From: Lentibacillus sp. JNUCC-1
GTDB taxonomy: Bacteria > Bacillota > Bacilli > Bacillales > Amphibacillaceae
DNA length: 64,000 nt
Assembly: GCF_009741735.1 (NCBI RefSeq)
Contig: NZ_WHOH01000001.1
Coordinates: 1,364,001 to 1,428,000, forward strand
Direction: 5' to 3'
Shown: piece after piece, positions 51,715-60,911 of the stretch
How the letters are laid out: each line of letters starts with the position of its first letter
Numbering within the stretch: the stretch's first letter is position 1
The notes under the pieces: generated by a model
The model's input: the letters and a program-made list of their open reading frames with translations, nothing else
Databases searched by the model: none
Told to the model about the DNA's origin: nothing
Translations under genes and position numbers: made by a program

Positions 51715-53280
51715 ATGAAAACTTGGATTATTATCGGGTTGCTGGCACTGATTGTTTTAGTGCCAGCCTTTATCATATTGCGTCTCTATCTGCATGATCG
51801 GAAACAAAAACAGCACGCGGTTCTCCAAAACTTTCCCATACTAGGTCGGGTTCGGTATATTACTGAAAAAATCGGCCCCGAATTGAGACAGTATTTATTT
51901 CATAATGACATGGAAGGCAGGCCTTTCAACCGTAAACAGTTTGAGTTTGTGTATAAAGCCGGTAAATACAACACGAGAATGCTCGGTTACGGAGCTGAAA
52001 GACATTTTGACGAAGATGGGCTTTATTTGGTTAACAACATGTTCCCCTCCATGCAAAACGAAATGAAAATTGTACAAGAGCCAAAGATCAACACATACAT
52101 CTATGATATTGAGAAAGACGATTTATTCACTCGGGATGAACACCGAAAAGAAGCAGAACTGGAGCCTGCTTTTCTACAAGAAGATGACTATGTCATTTTA
52201 GGAGAACAAACTGCTCGACAGCCTTTTAAACTTAAAGGCTTGATCGGGCAGTCCGCCATGAGCTTCGGATCCTTGGGTGACCATGCCATTACCGCCCTTT
52301 CAGAAGGGCTCAGTATGGCTGGCGGTACATGGATGAACACCGGAGAAGGCAGTGTCTCGCCTTACCATTTGAAAGGCGATGTCGACCTCATCATGCAGAT
52401 CAGTCCCGGACTGTTCGGGGTTCGCACGGAAAACGGTGACTTTTCCTGGGAAGAGTTCAAGAAACATAGTGAAATCGATCAGGTGAAAGCATTTGAACTG
52501 AAGCTCGGTCAAGGCGCGAAAACGCGTGGCGGTCATGTCGATGGCAGCAAGGTAACAGAAGAAATCGCCGAGATCCGTAAAGTCAAATCCGGCGAGGAAA
52601 TCAACAGTCCCAACCGTTTTCCGGGAATATCAACCCCCGAAGAATTGCTCAAATTTTTACAAGAGATCAGAGAAGTTGGCGGGAAGCCGGTTGGCATGAA
52701 AATTGTGGTCGGCAATGAGGCGAATGTGAGGAAACTTGTTTCAGCAATAGCTGAGTCTGGGATCGTTCCTGATTTCATTACGGTTGACGGTGGTGAAGGC
52801 GGGACCGGTGCCTCTTATTATGAGCTTGCTTATTCTGTTGGACTTCCAGCTTTTGCGGCTCTGCCCATGGTTGATGACTGCCTTAAAGAATATGGTATAC
52901 GCTCGCAGACTAAGATTATTGCGTCCGGCAAATTATTAACTCCAGATAAAGTTGCTATGGCGCTGGCACTTGGTGCAGACCTTGTAAATATCGCCCGTGG
53001 CTTCATGCTAAGTGTCGGCTGCATCATGTCTCAGGTGTGTCATAAAAACACGTGCCCAGTCGGGGTTGCAACCACTGATCCTCATTTGCAAAAGGGTCTT
53101 GTCATCGATGAAAAGAAATACCGTGCCTGCAACTACCTTGTTACATTAAGACAGGCATTGTTTGAACTTGCCGCAGTGGCAGGTTTGAGTTCACCAACCC
53201 AATTCACCCGTGAGCATATTGAATATCAATCCTACTTCCGTTCCCTTGGAAGAGAAACGAACGAACAAGTAACAGGGTAA
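51715..53280 (+). CDS. yerD: FMN-binding glutamate synthase-like protein (YerD)
   Basis: A 521-residue membrane-anchored protein. One N-terminal helix (WIIIGLLALIVLVPAFIILRLYL) is followed by a complete glutamate-synthase-type FMN/iron-sulfur domain: GQSAMSFGSLGDHAITALSEG, GGTWMNTGEG, KLGQGAKTRGGHVDGSKV, FITVDGGEGGTGASYYEL and the 3Fe-4S type CIMSQVCHKNTCPVGVAT. It lacks the glutaminase domain, so its true substrate is unknown. The close pairing with pyruvate oxidase suggests shared expression and perhaps shared membrane electron transfer. Confidence 0.88.
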   Translation: MKTWIIIGLLALIVLVPAFIILRLYLHDRKQKQHAVLQNFPILGRVRYITEKIGPELRQYLFHNDMEGRPFNRKQFEFVYKAGKYNTRMLGYGAERHFDEDGLYLVNNMFPSMQNEMKIVQEPKINTYIYDIEKDDLFTRDEHRKEAELEPAFLQEDDYVILGEQTARQPFKLKGLIGQSAMSFGSLGDHAITALSEGLSMAGGTWMNTGEGSVSPYHLKGDVDLIMQISPGLFGVRTENGDFSWEEFKKHSEIDQVKAFELKLGQGAKTRGGHVDGSKVTEEIAEIRKVKSGEEINSPNRFPGISTPEELLKFLQEIREVGGKPVGMKIVVGNEANVRKLVSAIAESGIVPDFITVDGGEGGTGASYYELAYSVGLPAFAALPMVDDCLKEYGIRSQTKIIASGKLLTPDKVAMALALGADLVNIARGFMLSVGCIMSQVCHKNTCPVGVATTDPHLQKGLVIDEKKYRACNYLVTLRQALFELAAVAGLSSPTQFTREHIEYQSYFRSLGRETNEQVTG

Positions 53281-53285
53281 AACAT

Positions 53286-53324
53286 AAAAAGGTCTCTCCC
53301 TTTTTTACAGGGAGAGACCCTTTC
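53286..53324. terminator. Terminator after yerD
   Basis: AAAAAGGTCTCTCCC and GGGAGAGACCCTTTCT form a 10-bp perfect stem; it also lies at the end of the convergent methyltransferase gene. Confidence 0.85.
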
Positions 53325-53944
53325 TATTTTTGGCACACCGCAATTCCAAGTGGGTGTGTAAGTGTGTTGTCGTGAAATGCTGCGGGCTCGATCAGCGCTC
53401 TGTTCTGCCCATAAAACTTGACGTTTTTATATGGGGTAAAAAGCGCGGTGAATTCCATTGGTGTCAGTTGATGGACATGGAATTGTTGGCCACTTGGAAT
53501 GCCCCGTCCTTTTCCAAACGGGGTTGACAGGATCAACGTTCCACCTGGCTTGAGCATGCTGTATAGGTTGTCCATAAACTGCGCTTCTTCGTGAACGTGT
53601 TCAATCGTTTCAAAACTGAGAATGACGTCAAACTGTCCTAGTTTTTCTGGCAGATCAGGATCTGTCACATTGCCTTTTATAAAGCTAGATAGCGGATGAT
53701 AATAGGTGGCTCTTGCGTAATCCAATGTAGCCGGATCAATGTCCACGCCAATGATTTCATCGATTCGCGCTTTACATTCTTTGGCTATAATATGTGTTCC
53801 GTACCCCGAACCACAGGCAATATCAAGCACCCGGCCCCGTGCATGGGGAACGGAAAAATGGTACCGGGCTAAATGTTCAATCAACAGGTTATTGAGAACA
53901 TCCATCTTTTCTGGGATTACACGTTCTCCCGTATCCTTCAACAT
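53324..53944 (-). CDS. Class I SAM-dependent methyltransferase
   Basis: 206 residues with VLDIACGSGYGTHIIAKE (SAM motif I), IIGVDIDPATLDYARATY, FDVILSFETIEHVHE and LKPGGTLILSTPFGKG. The N-terminal TGERVIPEKMDVLNNLLIEHLARYHF resembles a group that often modifies small molecules or glycans. Substrate unknown. It precedes no obvious operon partner; the TraB-like gene upstream ends 36 bases before its start. Confidence 0.85.
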   Translation of the reverse strand: MLKDTGERVIPEKMDVLNNLLIEHLARYHFSVPHARGRVLDIACGSGYGTHIIAKECKARIDEIIGVDIDPATLDYARATYYHPLSSFIKGNVTDPDLPEKLGQFDVILSFETIEHVHEEAQFMDNLYSMLKPGGTLILSTPFGKGRGIPSGQQFHVHQLTPMEFTALFTPYKNVKFYGQNRALIEPAAFHDNTLTHPLGIAVCQK

Positions 53945-53980
53945 ATCCTCACGTCCTTACGTCATGGTTCGCCCAGTCAA

Positions 53981-55147
53981 CTATAGGTTTTCCAGAAATA
54001 CGCGGATGACGTCAGCGCCCCCTATAAACGTACCAATCGAGCTACCGATGTTGGCAAGGACGACGATGAGTAAAATTCGTGTGACACGATTATTCCAAAA
54101 CCCTTTGACCGTATGCACATTATCCGCCAATTGCTCGAAGTCCGCAACAATCGGTTTTTTCACGAACGCCTGGACAAGGCCGGCAAACCAACCGGCTGCA
54201 ATGAGCGGATTGAGTGAGGTAATCGGGGCAACTACAAATGCTGTCAGAATCGTGAGCGGATGCCCCAATGCGGCTAAGGCTCCCATAGCTGAGAAAGTGC
54301 CATTCCAAATAATCCAGCTGAGTGTCTGCTCAATCCCTGCAGATGGGTTATTCATAAACGTATATAAAATGATGCTCAATATAATCACCGGGATCATCCA
54401 GGCGATCACTTTAGGCGCTTTTGACTTTTTCGGACGTTCGGTTAACTTTGCCAGGTCATGCTCTTTATGAATCTCTTTAGTGATACCAGGCACATGGGCA
54501 GCTCCCAGAACCGCAACAATCTTATTGCCCGGTGCTGTTTTGATTTTTTGGGCCAGATATTGGTCACGTTCATCAATAAGAGGGGTTTTCAACCTCGGGA
54601 AGTGCTCAGAAAACTCTTTTAGCATCGAATCGAGCATATCCTGTGTTTTCATTTTTTCAAGTTCTTCTTCAGAAATATCCTCCTGAATAAAAATGCTTCC
54701 GACAATCTGCATGAGCAGTTTTGCCTTGCCCATCAGTCCGACATTGCTCCAAATTCGTGCAAAAGTAATCTGGATATTACGGTCAGCCAATACAAGTTCA
54801 GCACCCGTTTCTTCTGCAGACTCAATCCCTTGGATCATTTCCTGACCAGGGTTGATCCCAAACTGCTTAGCGATTCTTTTTTGAAATGAGGAGATAACAA
54901 GGTTCATTAGAAGGAGGGTCGCCCGTTTCTCCTTAATGACTTTAAAAATATCCATATCCCGCCATTTGTTTCCTTCTCGAATGGACTGAAAACGCTGTTC
55001 ATCCAGTTCCACACAGATCGTGTCCGGCGCTTCCTGTTCAACGATTTCTTTCACTTGTTCAGCACTATGCCGTGAAACATGTGCCGTACCGATTAAGACA
55101 ATTTCTTTTTGATCCAGCGTCAGCCGGGTAATATTTTCTTCTGACAT
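53981..55147 (-). CDS. TraB/PrgY-family membrane protein
   Basis: A 388-residue protein of the TraB family. The soluble N-terminal domain has IVLIGTAHVSRHSAEQVKEIVEQEAPDTICVELDEQRF and IVAVLGAAHVPGITKEI (the two GxxH-like metal motifs of this family). The C-terminal part has about four or five membrane helices. Related proteins include enterococcal PrgY/TraB, which limit peptide pheromone activity, and the fold is linked to metalloproteases. No pheromone gene is visible here. ATG 55147 was chosen over an upstream open stretch of 17 codons. Confidence 0.87.
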   Translation of the reverse strand: MSEENITRLTLDQKEIVLIGTAHVSRHSAEQVKEIVEQEAPDTICVELDEQRFQSIREGNKWRDMDIFKVIKEKRATLLLMNLVISSFQKRIAKQFGINPGQEMIQGIESAEETGAELVLADRNIQITFARIWSNVGLMGKAKLLMQIVGSIFIQEDISEEELEKMKTQDMLDSMLKEFSEHFPRLKTPLIDERDQYLAQKIKTAPGNKIVAVLGAAHVPGITKEIHKEHDLAKLTERPKKSKAPKVIAWMIPVIILSIILYTFMNNPSAGIEQTLSWIIWNGTFSAMGALAALGHPLTILTAFVVAPITSLNPLIAAGWFAGLVQAFVKKPIVADFEQLADNVHTVKGFWNNRVTRILLIVVLANIGSSIGTFIGGADVIRVFLENL

Positions 55148-55301
55148 GATCTTTAGACCTTCCTTTATAAGCGAGCTGTATAGACAGCCTGCCTTCAACT
55201 TATAAACACGCTTGCTTTATTAGTTTATCATAACATAATCGGTTCACAATGGGGATTGTGAATCAGATGCAAAACAAACGCATTACCAACTTTTCATCAA
55301 T

Positions 55302-55331
55302 AAAAAATCCGCCCCTTAACAAGAGCGGATC
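55302..55331 (-). terminator. Terminator of the ypjP-like gene
   Basis: On the minus strand ATCCGC and GCGGAT form the stem and TTTTTT follows. Confidence 0.75.
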
Positions 55332-55357
55332 TGCATTGTTATTTGAACTTCTGCTAC

Positions 55358-55972
55358 TTACGCCATCCACTTTGGCGGGGTGTTTTTATCCCAGTAGATA
55401 TCGCCGAGGGTGTGATGGGTTTCAAAATGATCGTCATTTAAATGATAATGGAAATTAAACCAGTAGCCTTCCTGTGGCCGATTATCCCGACGCACATGGA
55501 AACGCGCAATATCTTCCTGGCTTCGCTCATCATAGACGTTGAAGATCATTTCCCCAAAACCTGATGCAGGCTCTTCGGTAATGCTGTAATATGCAGCATT
55601 CTCATCACCAGCTTTTGTAATCAGTGTATCGAGCACTGTTTCTATTTCAGGAAGAATGTCTCTGTTGAAATCAACGTCAATACGGCTTGCAATCCTAGGA
55701 CCGAGTTTCATTTCAGCCTGCTGCTTTGCCTGCTCTTTTATCATAAAGGCAAAGTCAACTGGTTCATCGATAGCATCTGCTGACTCCAGTTCGACAGGCG
55801 GCGGTTCATAGACAGTCGCTTCCGCATGCACCTTATTCTCTGTGCCGGACTTAGACTGAATCTCGCCTTTACTGCTGTCATGGTCAAGATCAACAGGGGG
55901 TTGCGGTATGTAAAGGCCGAGGGTTAAGACGGCGATCATTGCTACGAATATTTTCTGCATCCATCGTTTCAT
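55358..55972 (-). CDS. ypjP: YpjP-like exported protein
   Basis: About 204 residues. A signal or anchor segment (MKRWMQKIFVAMIAVLTLGLYIP) is followed by an acidic linker and a domain with ASRIDVDFNRDILPEIETVLDTLI, EEPASGFGEMIFNVYDERSQEDIARFHVRRDNRPQEGYWFNFHYHLNDDHFETHHTLGDIYWDKNTPPKWM. This matches Bacillus YpjP, of unknown function. ATG 55972 was chosen because AAGGGA lies upstream; the GTG six codons earlier overlaps that site. Confidence 0.82.
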   Translation of the reverse strand: MKRWMQKIFVAMIAVLTLGLYIPQPPVDLDHDSSKGEIQSKSGTENKVHAEATVYEPPPVELESADAIDEPVDFAFMIKEQAKQQAEMKLGPRIASRIDVDFNRDILPEIETVLDTLITKAGDENAAYYSITEEPASGFGEMIFNVYDERSQEDIARFHVRRDNRPQEGYWFNFHYHLNDDHFETHHTLGDIYWDKNTPPKWMA

Positions 55973-56074
55973 AAGCGTCGTTCCCTTCACATGCTCTCTA
56001 TTTAAATTTTAACACGTCTGTGCATAACTTTCCATAGATTTTTGAAAAATAACACACTATTAATCTGGCAACCT

Positions 56075-56278
56075 CTATACGGCAGTTTTAGAACTTTTTC
56101 TTAAAGGCGTCTTGATTTTGAATATACGTGAAATCACTTTGCCCACATACATCATTCTGCCTGTGAACATGATGATGTCTGTTGATTTATAAATTGCGAT
56201 CGTCTTACATACGGCTTTTCCACCAACCGTCAGAGCTGCTATCAAGCTTGTCAAGACGGCAGATATGGTAATAAACAT
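56075..56278 (-). CDS. Possible small membrane protein
   Basis: An open frame of 67 residues beginning MFITISAVLTSLIAALTVGGKAV, with one likely membrane segment and a basic C-terminus (RIFKIKTPLRKSSKTAV). The ribosome binding site is weak. The gap it occupies would otherwise hold nothing, and codon use looks natural, but I do not recognise a family. Confidence 0.45.
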   Translation of the reverse strand: MFITISAVLTSLIAALTVGGKAVCKTIAIYKSTDIIMFTGRMMYVGKVISRIFKIKTPLRKSSKTAV

Positions 56279-56311
56279 TGGTGAACCACTTGAGGCAATT
56301 TGTCAAGTGCA

Positions 56312-56347
56312 AAAAAACACCACACAGCTTAATAATCTGCGTGGTAT
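56312..56347 (-). terminator. Terminator of the acidic lipoprotein gene
   Basis: On the minus strand ACCACGCAG and CTGTGTGGT pair imperfectly and are followed by GTTTTTTT. Confidence 0.75.
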
Positions 56348-56356
56348 TGATACACG

Positions 56357-56965
56357 TTATTTCAAACTTAGTTCTTCTCCGTCGGTCGTCTCAACTAGAA
56401 AGCTCTTACCAGACAACACGTCCTTATCAACTTTCAGATAATTTCTGGGCATGCGATCGGGGTGTAAATCGCTTGGGCCATCTTCATCAAAGGATACGAT
56501 AATTTTAATTAAATCATCACCGGCGATTTCCAATTTTTCTGTATCAGCATCATATCCGGCGTATTTTTCGTCTCCAATTTGCCATAGAAGAATATCCTCA
56601 TCTTCCCATTCAAAAGTGTCATCCAGATTACTTGGATGGTCATCTGCTGTGTAATACCAAACTCCCGGCTCTGCCTGTCGTTTGGGAGAGCCGCCGAACC
56701 ATGTTACCTGAGTATAAGAAACCTGTTCTGAAGCTGACTTGGGGGCAACTCCTTTAGACTCTTCACTTTCCGAATCAGATTCATTACCCGCGTTCTCCGT
56801 CTCTTCTTTTGCTTGATTGTCTTCATTCTCTTTTTCAGCAGCGTTCTGTTCGTTGGTATCAGCTTTTCCATTCGCCTCTGCTTCTTCATCACTGCCACCA
56901 AAACAACCGCTTAGAATAAGGCCTGTGAGTATAAGTGTCATAACGAGTCCATATGTACGAAACAT
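56357..56965 (-). CDS. Acidic lipoprotein of unknown function
   Basis: 202 residues: a signal peptide with lipobox LSGC, an unordered Glu/Asn/Asp-rich linker of about 55 residues, and a C-terminal globular part (VTWFGGSPKRQAEPGVWYYTADDHPSNLDDTFEWEDEDILLWQIGDEKYAGYDADTEKLEIAGDDLIKIIVSFDED). I do not recognise the domain. The strong negative charge suits a surface protein of a salt-tolerant organism. Confidence 0.8.
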   Translation of the reverse strand: MFRTYGLVMTLILTGLILSGCFGGSDEEAEANGKADTNEQNAAEKENEDNQAKEETENAGNESDSESEESKGVAPKSASEQVSYTQVTWFGGSPKRQAEPGVWYYTADDHPSNLDDTFEWEDEDILLWQIGDEKYAGYDADTEKLEIAGDDLIKIIVSFDEDGPSDLHPDRMPRNYLKVDKDVLSGKSFLVETTDGEELSLK

Positions 56966-57104
56966 GCTAAAGTCCCCTTAAATTTGTTCATTCTCTTTAT
57001 CATATCTAAGGGTGACCCATATATCGTGAATCTAAAGTCTCAATTTTATGTTTTTGGTTGGTTCTTTTTACCTATACGCCTTTCAATACATTGTTCAAAT
57101 TACA

Positions 57105-57142
57105 CATTGTATCTATTTGTTGTTACAATAAATAATACAATG
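57105..57142. promoter_or_regulatory. Operator-like 38-bp palindrome before the symporter gene
   Basis: CATTGTAT (57105-57112) and ATACAATG (57135-57142) are perfect arms, and the inner bases continue the symmetry with few mismatches (TATTT...AAATA). It lies 25 bases before the symporter start, where a repressor could block transcription. Confidence 0.5.
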
Positions 57143-57166
57143 ACTTGAAGGTGTTGATGACAAACG

Positions 57167-58414
57167 ATGCAATTATGGACTTGGTATAAGGAAACTTCTC
57201 TTGTAATAAAAATGACAGTCGGATTCGTGCTTGGGATTATTGTCGGACTTATATTTAAAGGACAAGCCTCTTTTTTGGAACCGCTTGGCACACTTTTAAT
57301 TCACTTGCTCAGCTTAGTGGCCATTCCGGTTATTTTTCTGACGGTCGTGCTCGCTGTAGACAGTATGAATACAAAACAGCTTGGGCGTATGGGCGGTAAG
57401 CTTTTACTGTATTACATGGCTACCACTGCCGCTGCTGTTTTAATAGGTGTGAGCCTTGCGCTTTGGGTCAACCCTGGAGAAGGGGTGACAATGCCGAATA
57501 CAGAAGTTGAGCAGCCTGATACGCCAGCTTTCTCTGATGTTTTACTGCAGATTGTGCCGAAAAATTTATTCCAGGCGTTTACCGATGGCGATTTAATGGC
57601 CATTTTATTTATAGCAATCATTACTGGAACTGCGATTTCTGTCATGCGCTATTCGACAAATGAGCAATCCAATAAATATGGGGAGATGCTTAACACTTTC
57701 TTCTCAGCACTTAATGAGATGTTTTATAAAATCCTGAACGGTGTTCTGCTGTATGCGCCTATTGGAATTTTCGCCATCAGTGCGACATCCTTTGGAAGCC
57801 AAGGCTGGGATACGCTCTTATCTTTACTTAAGTTTTTGGGTGTTTTTTATGGGGGAGTTGCTTTATTAATGTTGTTTGTTTATACAACATTTTTAAAGCT
57901 CGCAGGATATTCAGTCATCCAATTTTTCAAGCAGACCAGAGAAGCCCTTCTAACAGCATTCTTCACATCTAGCAGCATCGCCACGCTGCCGATTGCTATT
58001 AGCGCTGCGAAAAAAGCAGGTGTCTCAGATACCACAGCGAACTTCTCACTGCCATTAGGGGCTGTATTTAATTCTGATGGCGGTGCACTTAGAATGGGAG
58101 TTTCCCTCGTATTTGCTGCCAACATTACAGGCTTAAATTTATCACCGACAGATTTCTTCGTTATTGTCGTGATTGGCACACTGCTCTCGGTTGGAACAGC
58201 AGGGGTACCGGCTGCTGGGCTTGTTACACTTTCCGCTGTGTTGACGATGTTTGGGCTGCCGCTTGAAATTGTCGCCTTAATCGCTGGAGTTGATGCCCTC
58301 ATAGGGATGGCTGGTACAGCATCTAACGTCATGGGAGACGTTATTGGAGCTGCCGTGGTCGATAAATCAGAAACTAAGGGTCGCGCAAAAGCTACCCCAG
58401 AATTTAGCCATTAA
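57167..58414 (+). CDS. Dicarboxylate/amino acid:cation symporter (DAACS family)
   Basis: A 415-residue glutamate/aspartate-type Na+ or H+ symporter. Segments are VGFVLGIIVGLIFKGQASFLEPLGTLLIHLLSLVAIPVIFLTVVLAV, the serine-rich hairpin TAFFTSSSIATLPIAISAAKK, LPLGAVFNSDGGALRMGVSL and the binding helix GTAGVPAAGLVTLSAVLTMFGLPLEIVALIAGVDALIGMAGTASNVMGD. The usual NMDGTA motif is replaced by NSDGGA, and the substrate-binding Arg/Asp pattern differs from classical GltP, so the substrate could be another carboxylate such as cystine or serine. Confidence 0.88.
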   Translation: MQLWTWYKETSLVIKMTVGFVLGIIVGLIFKGQASFLEPLGTLLIHLLSLVAIPVIFLTVVLAVDSMNTKQLGRMGGKLLLYYMATTAAAVLIGVSLALWVNPGEGVTMPNTEVEQPDTPAFSDVLLQIVPKNLFQAFTDGDLMAILFIAIITGTAISVMRYSTNEQSNKYGEMLNTFFSALNEMFYKILNGVLLYAPIGIFAISATSFGSQGWDTLLSLLKFLGVFYGGVALLMLFVYTTFLKLAGYSVIQFFKQTREALLTAFFTSSSIATLPIAISAAKKAGVSDTTANFSLPLGAVFNSDGGALRMGVSLVFAANITGLNLSPTDFFVIVVIGTLLSVGTAGVPAAGLVTLSAVLTMFGLPLEIVALIAGVDALIGMAGTASNVMGDVIGAAVVDKSETKGRAKATPEFSH

Positions 58415-58456
58415 TAAAGAGGCTGCTCGATGGATTCGAGTGGCCTCTTTATTTTT
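58412..58456. terminator. Bidirectional terminator between the symporter and the metal ATPase
   Basis: AATAAAGAGGC and GGCCTCTTTATT form the stem, with CTCGA/TTCGAG adding an inner stem; both strands end in Ts. Confidence 0.8.
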
Positions 58457-60899
58457 AATCTCTTATTTTTAATAGACGAAGTGAGTTTAATATGACTAGA
58501 ACTGCGGCTCCTGTGTCACTAATCACAGCCAGCCAAAGTGTCAGCCACCCGGGGAAAATCAGAACTAAAGCAGCAAATTTGATCAACAGCGAAAACCAGA
58601 CGTTTTGCTTAATGATATTCAACGCTTTGCGGCTCAGCCTAATGGTGTGCGGTAACTTCTCAAGATTATCAGCCATCAGCACGATATCAGCAGTTTCCAT
58701 TGCTGTATCTGTACCGGCACCACCCATTGCGATACCGAGCTCTGAAGTCGCAAGAGCTGGGGCGTCGTTAATCCCGTCGCCAACCATAGACACCTTGTAG
58801 CCTTCCGATTGCAGCTGTTTAATCGCTTGTACTTTATCTTCCGGCATCAGCTCGGAAAAGTATCTGTTCACATGAGCCGATTGAGCGATATTTTTCGCCG
58901 TTTCTTCCTGATCACCGGTTAACATCACGACCTGTTTGATGCCGATGTTTTTCAGACTATCAAGTGCTCCGACAGTCATGGGACGGATGGTGTCAGCTAC
59001 GGCAATAACGCCAAAGATGTCGCTTTCCGTTCCGACAATAACAATCGTTTTGCCTTGTTTTTGAAGCTGATCCACTCGTTCTTCCACTTCTTCCGGAAGA
59101 CTTCCCAATTCATTAAACAACTTTTTATTGCCGGCATAATAGACGGTGCCTTCAATCGTTGCCTGTACCCCTCTTCCAGTCAGATTGGCAAACAGGGTCC
59201 CAGATTTGGCTTGAACGGACTGATCCCGCGTATAGTTGACAATCGTTTTGGCGATTGGATGTGTGGAATATTCCTCAAGCGTCCGTGCAAGTGACAGCAA
59301 TTCATTCTCTGAAACCGACAATGGCACTACATCGGTTACGTTCGGTTTCCCTTCTGTCAGGGTACCGGTTTTGTCAAAAGCAATCGCATTGATATGCCCA
59401 GCTTTCTCCAAGAAAGTACCGCCTTTGATCAGAACACCTTCTTTGGCGGCATTGCCGATAGCAGACACGATCGCAACCGGGGTGGAAATAACCAAGGCAC
59501 ACGGACAGGCAACAATAAGAAGTGCTAAACCTTTATAGGCCCATTCTCCCCACGCACCAAATCCGAATAATGGCGGCAGGACAATGACAGCGAGGGCCGC
59601 AGCAAACACGATTGGCGTATAAATGGCTGCAAATTTATCGATAAATGCCTGACTTGGCGCTCTTTGTTCTTGCGCTTCTTCCACCATATGAATAATTTTC
59701 GATAAGGTGGTGTCTTCAACAAGCTTCGTAACGGTCATTTCCAAAGAGCCACTTTCATTGATGGTCCCGGCATAAACTGTATCACCTGGTGCTTTATCAA
59801 CTGGCACAGATTCCCCTGTGATGGGAGCCTGGTTCACACTCGTTTCACCTGAAAGAATCTTGCCATCCAACGGTATACGGTCCCCGGGCTTAACAACAAT
59901 TTCATCGCCGACCGCAATGTTTTCCACCAATTTCTCAACAAGTCCGTCCGCTGTTTTCACCCATGCCTTGGACGGGGCCATATCCATCAGCCCTCGGATC
60001 GACTGGCGGGTCTGTTCCATCGAACGATCCTGAAGCACATTCCCGAGTGAGAACAGCCATACGACCATTGCACCTTCCAGCCACTCCCCAATAATGGCTG
60101 CCCCAATGGCCGCCATTGACATCAGAACGTTCATATCGAGAGAACGGCTTTTAATGGAATAAAAAGCCGATTTGACGGGTTTTTTACCGCTGATCACGAT
60201 TGCTGCTGCAAACAAAATCGTTGTCAGCCAATAGGGACTGTCAAGCTGCTGGCCGACAAATCCGGCAGCGATAAAAATACCGGATAAGATGATTGAACTG
60301 AACCCGAATGTCTTCTTAGTCTGTTCTGTCGACTCATGGCTGGATGTGACAGGTTCAGCAGTGTAGCCCAGCTTTCCTACCTCACCTATGACCGCTTCAT
60401 CACTCATCGTGTGAGCAATTTTCATCTGGCCTGTGGAGAAATAAACATGTGCTTCTTCAACCTCGGGCAAAGAGGTCATGTGTTTTTCAATCCCAATCGC
60501 GCAATTTCCGCAATCCATGCCGTCAATTTTGTAGGTTGTAAGGCTGTTTGTTTGTTCAATGGGTTCAGTTGTGAATCCAAGTTTTTCAACTTCATGCATA
60601 ACGGTATCTCCAGATAATCCAGCTGCACCCACTACTTTTAACTTTCCAGTGGCATAACTCACATTCGCTTGAAAAATGTCTTTCATTTTTTCCAAACTTT
60701 TCTCAATGGAGGCAGCACATGATGGGCAGTCCATACCATAAACGCGGTATTCCGTTGTTTCTCCACCTATATTTTTTTTATAGCCACTATTATGGTCTTG
60801 AGCAACATCATTGCAATGATTGTTCTCTGTTTGACTGCAGCTTTCAGAGGCGTCTTGAGAACTGCAGCAAGTTGACGTGTGATCTTTTTTGTCTGACAC
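58455..60899 (-). CDS. cadA: Cd/Zn/Pb-type P1B ATPase (CadA/ZntA-like)
   Basis: An 814-residue heavy-metal efflux pump. The N-terminus is Cys/His-rich (TCCSSQDASESCSQTENNHCNDVAQDH), then two metal-binding HMA domains (GMDCPSCAAS and GMDCGNCAIG). The membrane region has the ion-binding CPC in LLIVACPCALV. The cytoplasmic part has TGES, DKTGTLTEGKPNVT (phosphorylated Asp), EYSTHPIAK and MVGDGINDAPALA. The order and CPC with this C-terminus fit Zn2+/Cd2+/Pb2+ export. GTG 60899 has AGGAGG 8 bases upstream. It follows its ArsR-type regulator after 12 bases. Confidence 0.93.
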   Translation of the reverse strand: MSDKKDHTSTCCSSQDASESCSQTENNHCNDVAQDHNSGYKKNIGGETTEYRVYGMDCPSCAASIEKSLEKMKDIFQANVSYATGKLKVVGAAGLSGDTVMHEVEKLGFTTEPIEQTNSLTTYKIDGMDCGNCAIGIEKHMTSLPEVEEAHVYFSTGQMKIAHTMSDEAVIGEVGKLGYTAEPVTSSHESTEQTKKTFGFSSIILSGIFIAAGFVGQQLDSPYWLTTILFAAAIVISGKKPVKSAFYSIKSRSLDMNVLMSMAAIGAAIIGEWLEGAMVVWLFSLGNVLQDRSMEQTRQSIRGLMDMAPSKAWVKTADGLVEKLVENIAVGDEIVVKPGDRIPLDGKILSGETSVNQAPITGESVPVDKAPGDTVYAGTINESGSLEMTVTKLVEDTTLSKIIHMVEEAQEQRAPSQAFIDKFAAIYTPIVFAAALAVIVLPPLFGFGAWGEWAYKGLALLIVACPCALVISTPVAIVSAIGNAAKEGVLIKGGTFLEKAGHINAIAFDKTGTLTEGKPNVTDVVPLSVSENELLSLARTLEEYSTHPIAKTIVNYTRDQSVQAKSGTLFANLTGRGVQATIEGTVYYAGNKKLFNELGSLPEEVEERVDQLQKQGKTIVIVGTESDIFGVIAVADTIRPMTVGALDSLKNIGIKQVVMLTGDQEETAKNIAQSAHVNRYFSELMPEDKVQAIKQLQSEGYKVSMVGDGINDAPALATSELGIAMGGAGTDTAMETADIVLMADNLEKLPHTIRLSRKALNIIKQNVWFSLLIKFAALVLIFPGWLTLWLAVISDTGAAVLVILNSLRLLKIRD

Positions 60900-60911
60900 A
60901 CGCCTCACCTC

